55,744 bases of DNA from Providencia sp. (GTDB taxonomy: Bacteria > Pseudomonadota > Gammaproteobacteria > Enterobacterales > Enterobacteriaceae): NCBI RefSeq assembly GCF_003533305.1, contig NZ_DOEH01000016.1:266893-322636 (forward strand), given 5' to 3'. Below are positions 18,750-30,461 of this stretch, one piece after another (the first letter of the stretch is position 1; every line of letters starts with the position of its first letter). The notes under the pieces are model-generated. The model saw only the letters and a program-made list of their open reading frames with translations. It had not been told where the DNA came from and ran no database searches. Made by a program: the position numbers and the translations under genes.

Positions 18750-19547
18750 TTACACATTAACGAGAACTGCTGAAATGAATGGCTCTTCTTCTTTGCGCAA
18801 TGTGAGGATTTCACAACCATTATCTGTCACAACTAATGTGTGTTCGTATTGTGCTGACCAGCCTCTATCTTTAGTTTTGACGGTCCAACCATCTTTCATT
18901 GTGCGGATACGGTAATCACCAGTATTCACCATAGGCTCAATCGTAAATGCCATCCCTTTTTGTAGCACAACGCCTCCATCATCTGCATCGTAATGCAAGA
19001 CTTGTGGTTCTTCATGGAAGCCGACGCCAATACCATGGCCGCAGTATTCACGTACCACGGAAAGATCATGTTTTTCGACAAACTCTTGAATAGCTTTACC
19101 CAAAGTACGTAGACGAATACCAGGTTTCACCATGCGCAATGCTAAATACAGGCTATCTTGGGTAATTTTACAAAGACGTTCGCCTTGAATCGTTGGTTTT
19201 CCAACAATAAACATTTTTGAGGTATCGCCATGAAAACCATCTTTAATAACGGTAACATCGATATTAACGACGTCACCCTCTTTTAGAATTTTATCATCGC
19301 TCGGAATACCGTGGCAGATAACATCATTGATGGAAATACAAACAGATTTTGGAAATCCGTGGTAGTTCAGACACGCGGGAATAGCTTGTTGCGTTTCAAC
19401 AATATGCTGATGACAGAGGCGGTCTAGCTCACCCGTACTCACTCCAGGCACAACATGCGGAGCAATCATTTCTAACACTTCAGCCGCTAGTCGCCCAGCA
19501 ACTCGCATTTTCTGAATATCTTCTTCAGTTTTGATAATAATAGCCAT
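18750..19547 (-). CDS. map: Methionine aminopeptidase, type I
   Basis: Map removes the initiator methionine from nascent proteins. The 265-residue pita-bread fold shows all metal ligands: the Asp pair in VNIDVTVIKDGFHGDTSKMF (split here as VNIDVTV and GDTSKMF), His in GHGIGVGFHEEPQ (about 170-182), and the Glu residues in FTIEPMV and QYEHTLVV. Length matches E. coli (264). It is divergent from rpsB, the classical arrangement. Confidence 0.97.
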   Translation of the reverse strand: MAIIIKTEEDIQKMRVAGRLAAEVLEMIAPHVVPGVSTGELDRLCHQHIVETQQAIPACLNYHGFPKSVCISINDVICHGIPSDDKILKEGDVVNIDVTVIKDGFHGDTSKMFIVGKPTIQGERLCKITQDSLYLALRMVKPGIRLRTLGKAIQEFVEKHDLSVVREYCGHGIGVGFHEEPQVLHYDADDGGVVLQKGMAFTIEPMVNTGDYRIRTMKDGWTVKTKDRGWSAQYEHTLVVTDNGCEILTLRKEEEPFISAVLVNV

Positions 19548-19869
19548 GAGTTCGGTCCACTTATGTCAATAACAAGATTATGACAATTTGATAAAAAGAT
19601 TTGAAAATGAGCGGTTAGTACCGCTTATTCACCATTAATGATACTAATGGTAACAGCCACCGCATTTTCTGCCAACTAGCACAGAACTAGATGCCACATA
19701 GAATATGGAGTAAGGATACGTGAATCAGCTTCAGAGCCTTGTTCAATTTGAGCCTTTAATCGCACAAATTGCAAAAATAAAAATCTGGTGAACCTCTTGC
19801 AGATGAAAGGATTTACTGGAAAATACGTCAATGTATGCGTTATTTTTACAATTTAAAAAACAACAAAAG

Positions 19870-19899
19870 TTAGCTTATTCTTCCGTTTTATGGTATAAA
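19870..19899 (+). promoter_or_regulatory. rpsB-tsf promoter
   Basis: A -10 TATAAA (19894-19899) precedes a GC-rich discriminator (GCGCGCC), a mark of stringently controlled ribosomal promoters. The -35 is TTAGCT (18-bp spacing) or TAGCTT (17-bp). The segment around TTAGCTTATTCTTCCGTTTT resembles the E. coli rpsB promoter. It would give a leader of about 230 nt before the rpsB ATG. The rest of the 587-bp map-rpsB gap upstream shows no gene. Confidence 0.65.
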
Positions 19900-20021
19900 G
19901 CGCGCCGGCAATCCATATTTTTCTTCTTACTTTTTGGTTTGTGTTGATTTTGACATAAGTGTGAATTGTAAATGATTAAAATGGGTATGCGTAAACTAAA
20001 CTCAATTGTGTAAATAACACA

Positions 20022-20096
20022 CACGAATCGACACATGCACCGGGGTGCTCCTATGCGTTTCTACGCAGCTTTGGAGTCGGTAGTATGGGATTCGTG
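20022..20096 (+). promoter_or_regulatory. S2 ribosomal protein autoregulatory leader
   Basis: The rpsB 5' leader folds into a long helix closed by CACGAATC (20022-20029) and GATTCGTG (20089-20096). An internal hairpin TGCGT-TTCT-ACGCA (20054-20067) and a CCGGGGTGCTCC segment lie inside it. Gammaproteobacterial rpsB mRNAs carry a conserved leader at this place through which S2 represses rpsB-tsf; in E. coli the same region was also named tff. The assignment rests on position, the closing helix and remembered sequence similarity. Confidence 0.7.
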
Positions 20097-20134
20097 GAGG
20101 CATAACCCCAATTACTTAAATACAGAGGTATTAA

Positions 20135-20860
<726 letters not shown>

Positions 20861-20906
20861 TAAGGTAAAAGCCCTTATTAACCAGGTATTGCTATATATT
20901 GGTTAG

Positions 20907-20934
20907 AAGGGGCCTAATTAGGCCCCTTTTGTTT
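20907..20934 (+). terminator. Intergenic terminator/attenuator between rpsB and tsf
   Basis: A perfect 22-bp palindrome (20907-20928, each half 11 bases beginning AAGGGGCC) is followed by TTTTGTTT. It can stop part of the transcription after rpsB so that tsf receives less; E. coli has a similar hairpin in this gap. Confidence 0.85.
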
Positions 20935-20996
20935 CTGTGAATCAGAACTATCCTTGTGGGGAATGCTCCCGTAAGGTATATCGAGGAAGAAATCAC

Positions 20997-21848
20997 ATGT
21001 CTGGAATTACCGCGGCATTGGTAAAAGAACTGCGCGAGCGTACTGGCGCAGGTATGATGGAATGTAAAAAAGCACTAGTTGAAGCTAATGGTGATATTGA
21101 ATTAGCAATCGACAACATGCGTAAATCAGGTCAGGCTAAAGCCGCTAAGAAAGCAGGCCGTGTAGCTGCTGAAGGCGTTATCCTTGCAGAAGTATTTGCT
21201 GATGGTAAAACTGGTGCATTAGTTGAACTGAACTGTGAAACTGACTTCGTTGCTAAAGATGCAGGTTTCTTAGCATTCGGTAAAGAAGTAATGGCATCTG
21301 TTGTTGCTGATAAAAGTGCTGATATCGATGCACTGAAAGCAAAATTTGAAGAAGCTCGTGCTAACTTAGTTGCTAAAATCGGTGAAAATATCAATATTCG
21401 CCGTGTCGCTATTTTGGAAGGCGCAAATGTAGGTAATTACCTGCACGGCGCTCGTATCGGTGTTCTCGTTGCGGCTGAAGGCGCAGATGAAGAATTACTG
21501 AAACACATCGCTATGCACATTGCAGCAAGCAAACCAGAATATCTGACTCCAGACAACGTTCCAGCTGACGTTGTTGCTCATGAGCAACAAATTCAGTTAG
21601 ACATCGCTATGCAATCTGGTAAACCACGCGAAATCGCTGAAAAAATGGTTATCGGTCGCATGAACAAATTTACTGGCGAAATCTCTCTGACTGGCCAGCC
21701 TTTCGTTATGGAGCCAAGCAAATCTGTTGGTGACCTGCTGAAAGAGAAAAATGCTACTGTTACTGGCTTCATTCGTTTTGAAGTTGGCGAAGGCATTGAA
21801 AAAGTTGAAACTGACTTTGCAGCAGAAGTTGCTGCAATGAGCAAGTAA
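20997..21848 (+). CDS. tsf: Translation elongation factor Ts
   Basis: EF-Ts is the nucleotide exchange factor for EF-Tu. The 283-residue protein has the N-terminal UBA-like domain ([20 protein letters not shown]), the [10 protein letters not shown] motif that contacts EF-Tu (about residues 80-89), and the core subdomains ending [16 protein letters not shown]. The start at 20997 is set by the Shine-Dalgarno GAGGAAG nine bases upstream and by the exact E. coli length; an upstream in-frame ATG at 20937 lies inside the terminator region and would add 20 unconserved residues. Confidence 0.98.
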   Translation: MSGITAALVKELRERTGAGMMECKKALVEANGDIELAIDNMRKSGQAKAAKKAGRVAAEGVILAEVFADGKTGALVELNCETDFVAKDAGFLAFGKEVMASVVADKSADIDALKAKFEEARANLVAKIGENINIRRVAILEGANVGNYLHGARIGVLVAAEGADEELLKHIAMHIAASKPEYLTPDNVPADVVAHEQQIQLDIAMQSGKPREIAEKMVIGRMNKFTGEISLTGQPFVMEPSKSVGDLLKEKNATVTGFIRFEVGEGIEKVETDFAAEVAAMSK

Positions 21849-21858
21849 GCAATATAAG

Positions 21859-21883
21859 GGCCGCCAATTGGCGGCCTTTCTTT
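21859..21883 (+). terminator. tsf terminator
   Basis: GGCCGCC (21859-21865) pairs with GGCGGCC (21870-21876) around AATT, followed by TTTCTTT. Strong GC stem eleven bases after the tsf stop. Confidence 0.9.
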
Positions 21884-21884
21884 A

Positions 21885-21957
21885 ATACTCGTCATACTTC
21901 AAGTTATCTGGTTGTTGATTACATTCAGCAACATGTACTTTGAATTATTCTGAGTAT
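21885..21957. repeat. Palindromic intergenic repeat (about 73 bp)
   Basis: The ends are imperfect inverted copies: ATACTCGTCATACTTCAAGT (from 21885) and, read backwards from 21957, ATACTCAGAATAATTCAAAG. The centre is CTGGTTGTTGATTACATTC. The core TCATACTTCAAGTT resembles a short non-coding repeat I recall from several enterobacterial genomes such as Yersinia and Photorhabdus. Only one copy is evident in this window. It lies between the tsf terminator and pyrH, where it could fold in RNA. Confidence 0.55.
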
Positions 21958-22055
21958 ATGACTGCTATATTCAGTCTAAGTCAAAATCAAGGCATATAGA
22001 GTCTATAATTCTATGTGCGTTACCCCAATAAATTATCTGTGTAGGACAGAACACC

Positions 22056-22784
22056 ATGGCAACTAATGCGAAACCCGTTTATCAGCGTATTCTGCTCAAA
22101 TTAAGTGGCGAAGCCTTACAAGGTGCAGAAGGTTTTGGTATCGATGCTAGCGTTTTAGATCGTATGGCTCAGGAAATCAAAGAACTCATAGAACTGGGAA
22201 TACAGGTCGGTGTAGTTATTGGTGGTGGTAACCTGTTTCGCGGAGCCGGCTTGGCAGAAGCGGGTATGAATCGCGTTGTTGGTGACCATATGGGTATGCT
22301 AGCAACCGTCATGAATGGGCTTGCTATGCGAGACGCTTTGCATCGTGCTTATGTGAATGTAAGGCTGATGTCTGCAATTCCACTTAACGGTGTTTGTGAT
22401 AACTATAGCTGGGCTGAAGCTATTAGCCTACTGCGTCATGGCCGTGTGGTTATTTTTTCAGCGGGAACAGGTAATCCATTCTTTACAACAGACTCAGCAG
22501 CTTGTTTGCGTGGTATTGAAATCGAAGCTGATGTTGTATTGAAAGCAACAAAAGTTGATGGTGTTTATTCTGCAGATCCTGCAAAAGATCCTGATGCTGT
22601 TCTTTATGAAAATTTAGATTATCAAGAAGTTCTGGAACGTGAATTGAAAGTAATGGACTTAGCGGCATTTACTTTAGCACGTGACCATAACTTACCAATT
22701 CGTGTTTTCAATATGAATAAGCCAGGTGCGTTACGTCGCGTTGTGATGGGCGAAAATGAAGGGACTCTGATTTCTCACCGTTAA
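22056..22784 (+). CDS. pyrH: UMP kinase
   Basis: PyrH phosphorylates UMP to UDP. It is the hexameric bacterial type of the amino-acid kinase fold, activated by GTP and inhibited by UTP. In the 242 residues, [11 protein letters not shown] (about 12-22), [36 protein letters not shown] and the ATP-binding [12 protein letters not shown] and [12 protein letters not shown] are all present. Length matches E. coli (241). It opens the pyrH-frr segment after the tsf terminator. Confidence 0.97.
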   Translation: MATNAKPVYQRILLKLSGEALQGAEGFGIDASVLDRMAQEIKELIELGIQVGVVIGGGNLFRGAGLAEAGMNRVVGDHMGMLATVMNGLAMRDALHRAYVNVRLMSAIPLNGVCDNYSWAEAISLLRHGRVVIFSAGTGNPFFTTDSAACLRGIEIEADVVLKATKVDGVYSADPAKDPDAVLYENLDYQEVLERELKVMDLAAFTLARDHNLPIRVFNMNKPGALRRVVMGENEGTLISHR

Positions 22785-22892
22785 TACTCAGAGACATGAC
22801 CTGAGTTTAAATGTATTATCTAATGTAAATTCAGACAATTTAAGCGAGGCTGCATTGCGGCCTTTAATAACTAGTTCTTAAGGGTTGAAAAC

Positions 22893-23450
22893 GTGATTAA
22901 CGAAATCCAAAAAGATGCTCAAGACCGTATGGAAAAGAGCGTTGAAGCACTAAAAAGCCAAATTAGTAAAATCCGTACAGGTCGTGCATCTCCTAGCCTG
23001 CTTGATGGTATTATGGTTGACTATTATGGTTCTTCAACACCATTACGCCAACTGGCTAACGTGACTGTAGAAGATTCACGTACATTAGCAATTTCAGTCT
23101 TTGACCGTTCAATGTCTCCGGCAATTGAAAAAGCGATTATGTCTTCAGATTTAGGTCTGAATCCATCTTCTGCTGGTACTGTTATTCGTGTACCTCTGCC
23201 TGCATTAACAGAAGAACGTCGTAAAGATCTAATCAAAGTTGTTCGTGGTGAAGCTGAACAAGGTCGTATTGCCGTTCGCAACATTCGCCGTGATGCTAAC
23301 GATAAAGTTAAAGCTTTACTCAAAGATAAAGAAATCAGTGAAGATGACGAACGTCGTTCACAAGATGATATCCAAAAATTGACTGATGGTTATATCAAGA
23401 AAGTTGATGAAGCATTAGCGCAAAAAGAAACGGAATTGATGGATTTCTAA
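22893..23450 (+). CDS. frr: Ribosome recycling factor
   Basis: RRF splits post-termination ribosomes together with EF-G. The 185-residue protein is the tRNA-shaped two-domain fold: the long three-helix bundle ([17 protein letters not shown], ending [26 protein letters not shown]) with the beta/alpha domain in between ([12 protein letters not shown]). The hinge arginine segment [15 protein letters not shown] is conserved. GTG start. Length equals E. coli exactly. Confidence 0.98.
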   Translation: MINEIQKDAQDRMEKSVEALKSQISKIRTGRASPSLLDGIMVDYYGSSTPLRQLANVTVEDSRTLAISVFDRSMSPAIEKAIMSSDLGLNPSSAGTVIRVPLPALTEERRKDLIKVVRGEAEQGRIAVRNIRRDANDKVKALLKDKEISEDDERRSQDDIQKLTDGYIKKVDEALAQKETELMDF

Positions 23451-23466
23451 TCCATCATTAGTAATG

Positions 23467-23520
23467 AAGCCATCTAGGTATACAGTTAATCTGTATATTT
23501 TGGATGGCTTTATTATTTTT
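23467..23520 (+). terminator. frr terminator
   Basis: AAGCCATC (23467-23474) pairs with GATGGCTT (23503-23510). A second stem, TATACAG with CTGTATA, is nested inside, and the tail is T-rich (TATTATTTTT). It separates pyrH-frr from dxr. Confidence 0.75.
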
Positions 23521-23599
23521 CATACCTATTAAAGAATCCATTCTTATCTTTAAGCTGATATAATCTCAGTATTGAATTAATACAGAGTATCCGACTACT

Positions 23600-24793
23600 A
23601 TGAAACGTCTGACAATCCTCGGTTCGACCGGCTCAATTGGTACCAGCACTCTTTCTGTTGTTCGACAAAATCCTGATAAATTTCAAGTTCTTGCTCTCGT
23701 GGCAGGGAAAAATGTTGCTGAAATGGCAAGCCAATGTATTGAATTTAATCCTAAATATGCGTCGATGGCCGATGAGTCATCAGCTCAATCATTGCGTAGG
23801 ATTCTATCTGAAAATAATTGTAAAACCGAAGTTTTATCGGGTAAAGAGGCCACAATTGAACTTGCTGGGCTCGATGACGCTGACCAAGTCATGTCAGCTA
23901 TTACTGGTGTTGCTGGATTATTGCCAACGCTTGCGGCGATCCGTAAAGGAAAAAGAATATTATTAGCGAATAAAGAATCTCTTATTACCAGTGGTCGTTT
24001 ATTCTTTAATGCTATTCGTGAGCATAATGCAACAGTCTTCCCTATTGATAGCGAGCATAATGCGATCTTTCAAAGCTTACCTGAAGTGATTCAACTTAAT
24101 TTAGGTTTTGCTGATTTATCGGCATCAGGTATTTCGAGTATTATTTTAACGGGTTCTGGTGGCCCATTTAGAGATACTCCACTTTCACATTTTGCTAATG
24201 TCACACCTGATGAGGCTTGTAATCATCCAAATTGGTCGATGGGACGTAAAATTTCTGTTGATTCAGCAACAATGATGAATAAAGGATTAGAATATATTGA
24301 GGCTTGTTATTTCTTCAATGCCACGCAAGATCAAATGGAAGTGATTGTTCATCCTCAATCCGTGATTCACTCAATGGTGCGTTATAGAGATGGCAGTGTT
24401 ATTGCACAGCTGGGTACACCTGATATGCGCACGCCGATATCGTATAGTATGGCATATCCACAGCGTATAATGTCAGGTGCGAAGCCACTTGATTTTGCAA
24501 CTTTATCGTCACTAACCTTTGTTCAACCTGATTTCCAACGCTATCCTTGCTTAAAACTTGCTATGGACGCATGTCATGAAGGGCAAGCTGCGACAACGGT
24601 TCTTAATGGCGCAAATGAAATAACGGTAGAAGCTTTCCTTGAAGGTAAGATCCGCTTTACGGATATCGCAAAAATTAACCACAAGACCATGGAAAAACAT
24701 GTTTTTTCTGAACCAGTCTCGATTGAGGAGGTCTTAGAAATCGATGCATGGGCTCGTCGTGAAGCTGGAAAGTCAATTTCGCAAGAATTTTAA
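23600..24793 (+). CDS. dxr: 1-deoxy-D-xylulose 5-phosphate reductoisomerase
   Basis: Dxr (IspC) converts DXP to MEP with NADPH, the committed step of the MEP isoprenoid pathway. The NADPH loop [11 protein letters not shown] is at residues 8-18. The metal/substrate sites DSEHNAIFQ (about 149-157), TGSGGPFRD and [24 protein letters not shown] (split over 208-232) are intact. Length 397 matches E. coli (398). It is followed by uppS, whose product uses the pathway's isoprenoids. Confidence 0.97.
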   Translation: MKRLTILGSTGSIGTSTLSVVRQNPDKFQVLALVAGKNVAEMASQCIEFNPKYASMADESSAQSLRRILSENNCKTEVLSGKEATIELAGLDDADQVMSAITGVAGLLPTLAAIRKGKRILLANKESLITSGRLFFNAIREHNATVFPIDSEHNAIFQSLPEVIQLNLGFADLSASGISSIILTGSGGPFRDTPLSHFANVTPDEACNHPNWSMGRKISVDSATMMNKGLEYIEACYFFNATQDQMEVIVHPQSVIHSMVRYRDGSVIAQLGTPDMRTPISYSMAYPQRIMSGAKPLDFATLSSLTFVQPDFQRYPCLKLAMDACHEGQAATTVLNGANEITVEAFLEGKIRFTDIAKINHKTMEKHVFSEPVSIEEVLEIDAWARREAGKSISQEF

Positions 24794-24980
24794 TCTTAGT
24801 ATGTGATTTATTTAGTTGCTGATACCCATGATATATCTTTAATATGTGATGGGTTCAAAAAACAAAGACAATATCAGTAGTTATCTGAGAATTTAAGGAT
24901 GTGTCTTATCAGCATATTTAATAATAAAGGTTATTATTGAGTTGGATTCTCAAAGTTATACACACAAGGATTAACATTTA

Positions 24981-25733
24981 ATGAACTCTAGTGGTGAAAA
25001 TCTCGCTGAATCGATGATTCCTAAGCATGTCGCTATCATTATGGATGGTAATGGGCGATGGGCAAAGCAGAGAGGCAAACTCAGAATTACAGGTCATAAA
25101 GCAGGTGTTGAATCTGTGCGTAACTCTGTTCGTTTTGCAGTAAAAAATAAAATTAGCTCATTAACTCTTTATGCGTTTAGCAGTGAGAACTGGAGAAGAC
25201 CAGAAAAAGAAGTCAGTTCGTTAATGGAGCTATTTGTTTTTGCGTTGGATAATGAAGTTAAAAACTTGCACAAAAACAATGTTAAATTAAAAGTTATTGG
25301 TGATATTAATCGCTTTAGTGAACGCCTTAGAAAAAGAATTGATAAAGCAGAGGCGCTGACACAGAACAATACGGGATTAAGATTAAATATTGCAGCGAAC
25401 TATGGTGGGCGTTGGGATATTGCCAATAGTGTTAGACAAATATTTGAGAAAGTCAGTAATGGTGATATCGCTATTGACGATGTTAATGAAGAAACCATTA
25501 ATGATTATGTCTGCATGAATGATCAAGAAAATGTAGATTTAGTGATTAGAACCGGTGGTGAACATCGGATTAGTAATTTTTTATTATGGCAGGTCGCATA
25601 TGCGGAATTTTATTTCACCAACGTTTTATGGCCAGATTTTGATGAAATGGTGTTTCAAGATGCAGTTGATGCTTTTAGTAAGCGCGAACGTCGTTATGGT
25701 GGGGCTGAATCAGATGACGAGTTGGTTAAATAA
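24981..25733 (+). CDS. uppS: Undecaprenyl diphosphate synthase
   Basis: UppS (IspU) adds eight isopentenyl units in cis to FPP, making the C55 carrier lipid for peptidoglycan and O-antigen. The catalytic Asp is in IIMDGNGRWAKQRG (Asp about 24). The substrate-binding motifs follow: TLYAFSSENWRRP and, near the C-terminus, DLVIRTGGEHRISNFLLWQ and YAEFYFT. Length 250 against 253 in E. coli. The cdsA GTG follows after 12 bp, so these are cotranscribed. The 187-bp dxr-uppS gap contains a weak imperfect hairpin near 24824-24856. Confidence 0.96.
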   Translation: MNSSGENLAESMIPKHVAIIMDGNGRWAKQRGKLRITGHKAGVESVRNSVRFAVKNKISSLTLYAFSSENWRRPEKEVSSLMELFVFALDNEVKNLHKNNVKLKVIGDINRFSERLRKRIDKAEALTQNNTGLRLNIAANYGGRWDIANSVRQIFEKVSNGDIAIDDVNEETINDYVCMNDQENVDLVIRTGGEHRISNFLLWQVAYAEFYFTNVLWPDFDEMVFQDAVDAFSKRERRYGGAESDDELVK

Positions 25734-25745
25734 AGGGAGAAAGAT

Positions 25746-26606
25746 GTGCTGAAATATCGTTTACTAACAGCAATAATACTAATACCTATAGTTATTGCGG
25801 CATTATTTTTGCTTTCCCCTGTGAATTTTGGTTATGTGGTGATTGCGGTTTGTGCATTAGGTGCTTGGGAATGGGCGCAATTTGCGGGCTGGCATTCACA
25901 AGCAAAGCGTATTGGGCTAGCTGTCGTGTTTGCCGCTATACTGCTTGCGATTCAATTTTCTTTACCTAACATCGTTGAACTGGCTAGTGAACCGGTAATT
26001 TATTATGGGTTATGGGCAGGGCTCGTATGGTGGGTTGTTGCTATTTTATTAGTCATTACTTATCCAGCTTCCGCGTCATGGGGTAAATCGGTCATCGTAC
26101 GCCTGTTATTTGGTGTATTAACCATTGTTCCTTTTTATTGCGGCATGATGGTACTCAGAACGATTGGTTATCATAGCGATACCTTCTTTGGGGCTTGGTG
26201 GCTATTATATGTCATGTTGTTAGTTTGGGGCGCAGACTCTGGCGCTTATGCTTTCGGCCGTACGATGGGACGTAATAAATTAGCCCCTAAAGTTTCGCCT
26301 GGAAAAACATGGGAAGGCTTAATTGGTGGATTGATTACTGCTGGTGTTATCTCGTGGCTGTTTAGTGCATTTGCACCGATCCCAGTGATGCCTGACTATT
26401 TACTGGTGACATCAATTATTGTGGTTATTGTTTCTGTGTTTGGTGACTTAACTGAAAGTATGTTTAAGCGCCAGTCAGGAATTAAAGATAGTAGCCATTT
26501 AATTCCGGGTCATGGTGGAATTCTTGACCGAATTGATAGTCTAACAGCCGCAATTCCAGTTTTTGCAGGGCTAAATTTGTTAGTTTTTAACGGTTTTGGT
26601 CTTTAG
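25746..26606 (+). CDS. cdsA: Phosphatidate cytidylyltransferase
   Basis: CdsA makes CDP-diacylglycerol from phosphatidic acid and CTP, the precursor of all membrane phospholipids. The 286-residue integral membrane protein has about eight hydrophobic segments. The family signature SMFKRQSGIKDSSHLIPGHG, continued by GILDRIDS, lies near residues 236-264, and SPGKTWEGLIGG near 183-194. It starts at GTG with AGGGAGAAAGAT upstream. It sits between uppS and rseP in the conserved order. Confidence 0.96.
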   Translation: MLKYRLLTAIILIPIVIAALFLLSPVNFGYVVIAVCALGAWEWAQFAGWHSQAKRIGLAVVFAAILLAIQFSLPNIVELASEPVIYYGLWAGLVWWVVAILLVITYPASASWGKSVIVRLLFGVLTIVPFYCGMMVLRTIGYHSDTFFGAWWLLYVMLLVWGADSGAYAFGRTMGRNKLAPKVSPGKTWEGLIGGLITAGVISWLFSAFAPIPVMPDYLLVTSIIVVIVSVFGDLTESMFKRQSGIKDSSHLIPGHGGILDRIDSLTAAIPVFAGLNLLVFNGFGL

Positions 26607-26614
26607 GATTATAA

Positions 26615-27967
26615 ATGGGATTTATTTGGAGTTTAGCTGCATTTATCATTGCCATTGGGGTATTGATAACTGTACATGAATTTGGGCATTTTTGGATTGC
26701 CAGGCGTTGTGGTGTTTATGTTGAACGATTTTCTATCGGGTTTGGCAAAACACTATGGCGCAAGGTTGACCGCCATGGTACCGAGTTTGTTTTAGCGTTA
26801 ATACCACTCGGTGGTTATGTGAAAATGTTAGACGAACGGGCAGGGGATGTAGCACCTGAACGTCGTCATTTGGCATTCAACAATAAAACGGTGGGGCAAC
26901 GAGCTGCAATTATTAGTGCAGGTCCGATTGCGAACTTTTTGCTTGCTATTGTTGTCTACTGGATAGTCTTTATGATTGGGGTTCCATCAGTTCGCCCGAT
27001 TATTGAAGATGTAAAACCGGGCTCAATTGCAGCGGCAGCAAATTTTACGCCTAAAATGGAACTAAAATCGATTGATGGTATCGAAACGCCTGATTGGAAT
27101 TCAGTTCGTTTAGCGCTAGTGGGCAAAATTGGCGATCGTGAATTTACTGCACAAGTTTTGCCTCAAGGATATAATGAGCCAATTACGGAAACAGTTGATT
27201 TAACTGCGTGGCAATTTGATCCCGAAAAGCAAGACCCGATACTTTCGATTGGTATCATGCCTGTCTCTGCGAGAATTGATCCTGTTATACAAAAAGTAAC
27301 ACCGGGTTTAGCAGGTGATCGTGCAGGTTTAATGCCTGGTGATAGAATTGTCAGTGTAAACGGGGAAAAACTAGGTCTTTGGGACCCAGTGACGCGAATT
27401 ATTCGTAGTAATCCCGGGACACTTTTAAAATTAGATGTAGAAAGAAACCAGCAACTTATTTCGCTTGTGCTTACACCTGATAGCCAAAATGGACAAGGTG
27501 GAGAGAAAATTGGATTTGCGGGTGTTGAACTTTCAGTGTTACCGTTAGCAGAAGAATATAGAATGGTACAGCAATACGGACCATTCGCTGCGTTTTATCA
27601 AGCAAGTGATAAAACATGGCAGTTGATGAAACTAACTGTCAATATGATGGGTAAACTGGTTGTTGGGGATGTCAAACTCAATAACTTGAGCGGTCCGATA
27701 TCTATCGCGAAAGGTGCGGGGGTATCAGCCGAGTCAGGCTTGGTATATTATTTGATGTTTATTGCGCTTATTAGCGTAAATTTAGGTATCATCAATCTGT
27801 TTCCATTGCCTGTTTTAGATGGGGGACATTTGCTCTTCTTGTTAATTGAAAAAATTAAAGGAAGTCCAGTGTCTGAGCGAGTACAAGACTTTAGTTTCCG
27901 GATAGGTGCAATGGCATTGATTCTGTTAATGGGACTTGCACTTTTTAATGATTTCTCTCGCTTCTAA
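26615..27967 (+). CDS. rseP: Site-2 intramembrane zinc metalloprotease RseP
   Basis: RseP cuts the anti-sigma factor RseA after DegS, freeing sigma E, and also clears remnant signal peptides. The 450-residue protein has the zinc motif HEFGH at residues 21-25 inside the first membrane helix. Two periplasmic PDZ domains follow (GSIAAAANF region and [21 protein letters not shown]), with the third ligand motif [12 protein letters not shown] at about 394-405 and a final helix. Length equals E. coli. It precedes bamA, a sigma E target, by 41 bp. Confidence 0.96.
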   Translation: MGFIWSLAAFIIAIGVLITVHEFGHFWIARRCGVYVERFSIGFGKTLWRKVDRHGTEFVLALIPLGGYVKMLDERAGDVAPERRHLAFNNKTVGQRAAIISAGPIANFLLAIVVYWIVFMIGVPSVRPIIEDVKPGSIAAAANFTPKMELKSIDGIETPDWNSVRLALVGKIGDREFTAQVLPQGYNEPITETVDLTAWQFDPEKQDPILSIGIMPVSARIDPVIQKVTPGLAGDRAGLMPGDRIVSVNGEKLGLWDPVTRIIRSNPGTLLKLDVERNQQLISLVLTPDSQNGQGGEKIGFAGVELSVLPLAEEYRMVQQYGPFAAFYQASDKTWQLMKLTVNMMGKLVVGDVKLNNLSGPISIAKGAGVSAESGLVYYLMFIALISVNLGIINLFPLPVLDGGHLLFLLIEKIKGSPVSERVQDFSFRIGAMALILLMGLALFNDFSRF

Positions 27968-28008
27968 TTTTTATTAGCTGGGGACCAGTAAGGAATACGC
28001 TAACAACG

Positions 28009-30435
28009 ATGGCGATGAAAAAGTTGCTCATAGCGTCGCTGCTTCTCGGCAGCGCCACTGCATACGGTTCAGACGGATTCGTAGTTAAAGACATTCGTTT
28101 CGAAGGTCTACAACGCGTCGCCGTTGGTGCAGCATTATTGAACATGCCTGTTAGGGTGGGTGATTCGATTGATACTGAAGATATCAGTCGTTCTATCCGT
28201 TCCCTATTCTCAACAGGTAACTTCGAAGATGTTAGAGTCCTGCGTGATGGAAACACGCTGATCGTTCAAGTTAAAGAGCGGCCAACCATCGCAAGTATCA
28301 CTTTTACCGGTAATAAATCGGTAAAAGATGACATGCTGAAGCAGAACTTGGAAGCATCTAATATTCGTGTCGGTGAAGCTCTTGACCGTACGACTATTGC
28401 GAATATTGAAAAGGGTCTAGAAGACTTTTACTACAGCGTTGGTAAATACAACGCGACTGTAAAAGCTGTTGTGACACCATTACCGCGCAACCGTGTTGAT
28501 TTAAAATTTGTTTTCTCCGAAGGTGTATCTGCAAAAATTCAGCAGATTAATATCGTGGGTAACAAAAATTACACGACGGCAGAACTGGTTAATAAAATTC
28601 AGTTACGTGATGATGTTCCATGGTGGAACTTTGCTGCAGACCAAAAATATCAGAAACAAAAACTTGCTGGTGACTTAGAAACACTGCGCAGTTTTTATCT
28701 TGATCGCGGTTATGCTCGTTTCAATATTGATTCTACTCAAGTTAGCCTGACACCTGACAAAAAAGATATTTACATTACAATTAACATTACTGAAGGCGAC
28801 CAGTACAAAATTTCTGGCGTTGAAATTAATGGTAATACGGCAGAGCATTTAGCGGATATCCAAGAGCTAATCACAATTACACCGGGTGAACTTTATAACG
28901 GTGCGCAAGTGACGCAAATGGAAAACAAAATAAAAGAGTTATTTGGTCGCTATGGTTATGCTTATCCACGTGTAATGACTCAGCCTGAAATTAATGATGA
29001 AGATAAAACGGTCAAACTGCATTTAAATGTTGATGCTGGAAATCGATTCTATGTTCGTGAAATTCGATTCCAAGGTAATGACACCAGCAAAGATACCGTT
29101 TTACGTCGTGAAATGCGTCAAATGGAAGGTGCTTGGCTAGGCAACGATCTAGTTGAGCTAGGTAAAGAGCGTCTTAATCGTACTGGTTTCTTCGAAACAG
29201 TTGATGTAGAAACACAACGTGTTCCAGGTAGCCCTGACCAAGTTGATGTTGTCTATAAAGTTAAAGAACGAAATACCGGTTCAATGAACTTCGGTGTTGG
29301 TTTTGGTACTGAAAGCGGCGTAAGTTTCCAAGTCGGCGTATCGCAAGATAACTGGATGGGTACGGGTAACGCTGTCGGTATCAACGCGAGTAAAAATGAT
29401 TACTCAACTAACGTTGAATTCTCTTTCACTGATCCTTACTTTACCGTAAATGGTGTAAGTTTAGGTGGTCGTATTTTCTATAACGACTTTAGTGCAAAAG
29501 ATGCCGATCTATCTGGTTATACCAACAAAACTTATGGTTTAGATAGCTTCTTAAGCTTCCCATTCAATGAAAATAACTCATTCCGTTTAGGTGCGGGTTA
29601 TGTTCATAATGACTTGTCTGATATGCGTCCACAAGCTGCGATGTGGGATTACCTCTATTCTATGGGGGATAAACCACCAATCAATGAAACTGGTCGTAAT
29701 AAAGAAAGCTTTGATGCCAATGACTTTACAGTGAATGCGGGTTGGACCTATAACTCACTGAACCGTGGTTTCTTCCCAACGTCGGGTAACAAAACCAACG
29801 TATCAGCGAAAGTCACAGTTCCAGGTTCTGATAACGAATACTATAAACTGCGTTTTGATACGGCTCATTATTATCCAATCAATGAAGATGAAACTTGGGT
29901 TGTTTTAGGTCGTGCGCAAGCGGGTTATGGTGATGGTATCGGCAGTAAGCAAATGCCATTCTATGAAAACTTCTATGCGGGTGGTTCAAGTACTATTCGT
30001 GGTTTCCGTTCGAATAATATCGGACCGAAAGCAGTTTATTTGAAACGTACTACAGTGAATGGTAACAGCGTTGTTGGGCCAGAGCCAGGAAGTCCATCAA
30101 GTGATGCAGTTGGTGGTAATGCTATGTACACCGCGTCATTTGAGTTGATCACACCAACACCATTTATTGACGAGAAATATGCGAATGCAGTTCGTACATC
30201 GCTCTTTGTCGATGCGGGTACTGTGTGGGATACTAACTGGAATAGTATTAACTCTGAGTGGCGTGCAGGAATGCCAGACTACGGTAAAGCGACAAATCTC
30301 CGCGCTTCAGCGGGTGTTGCTTTACAATGGATGTCTCCACTTGGACCACTGGTTTTCTCCTATGCGCAACCTATCAAGGATTACGAAGGCGACAAATCAG
30401 AGCAGTTCCAATTTAATATTGGTAGAACTTGGTAA
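28009..30435 (+). CDS. bamA: Outer membrane protein assembly factor BamA
   Basis: BamA is the Omp85 core of the BAM complex that inserts beta-barrel proteins into the outer membrane. A Sec signal peptide ([20 protein letters not shown]) is followed by five POTRA domains (about 21-420; [20 protein letters not shown] is POTRA1). The 16-stranded barrel follows, with the loop-6 motif [11 protein letters not shown] near 665 and a C-terminal aromatic signal ending QFNIGRTW. Length 808 (E. coli 810). It sits between rseP and its partner chaperone gene skp. Confidence 0.98.
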   Translation: MAMKKLLIASLLLGSATAYGSDGFVVKDIRFEGLQRVAVGAALLNMPVRVGDSIDTEDISRSIRSLFSTGNFEDVRVLRDGNTLIVQVKERPTIASITFTGNKSVKDDMLKQNLEASNIRVGEALDRTTIANIEKGLEDFYYSVGKYNATVKAVVTPLPRNRVDLKFVFSEGVSAKIQQINIVGNKNYTTAELVNKIQLRDDVPWWNFAADQKYQKQKLAGDLETLRSFYLDRGYARFNIDSTQVSLTPDKKDIYITINITEGDQYKISGVEINGNTAEHLADIQELITITPGELYNGAQVTQMENKIKELFGRYGYAYPRVMTQPEINDEDKTVKLHLNVDAGNRFYVREIRFQGNDTSKDTVLRREMRQMEGAWLGNDLVELGKERLNRTGFFETVDVETQRVPGSPDQVDVVYKVKERNTGSMNFGVGFGTESGVSFQVGVSQDNWMGTGNAVGINASKNDYSTNVEFSFTDPYFTVNGVSLGGRIFYNDFSAKDADLSGYTNKTYGLDSFLSFPFNENNSFRLGAGYVHNDLSDMRPQAAMWDYLYSMGDKPPINETGRNKESFDANDFTVNAGWTYNSLNRGFFPTSGNKTNVSAKVTVPGSDNEYYKLRFDTAHYYPINEDETWVVLGRAQAGYGDGIGSKQMPFYENFYAGGSSTIRGFRSNNIGPKAVYLKRTTVNGNSVVGPEPGSPSSDAVGGNAMYTASFELITPTPFIDEKYANAVRTSLFVDAGTVWDTNWNSINSEWRAGMPDYGKATNLRASAGVALQWMSPLGPLVFSYAQPIKDYEGDKSEQFQFNIGRTW

Positions 30436-30461
30436 TATCTATCTAGTGTCTTCCTAAGAAA

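Noticed and set aside
20937..20996. Upstream in-frame extension of EF-Ts
   Set aside because: It begins inside the rpsB-tsf terminator region, adds 20 unconserved residues, and the ATG at 20997 has the better ribosome site and family length.
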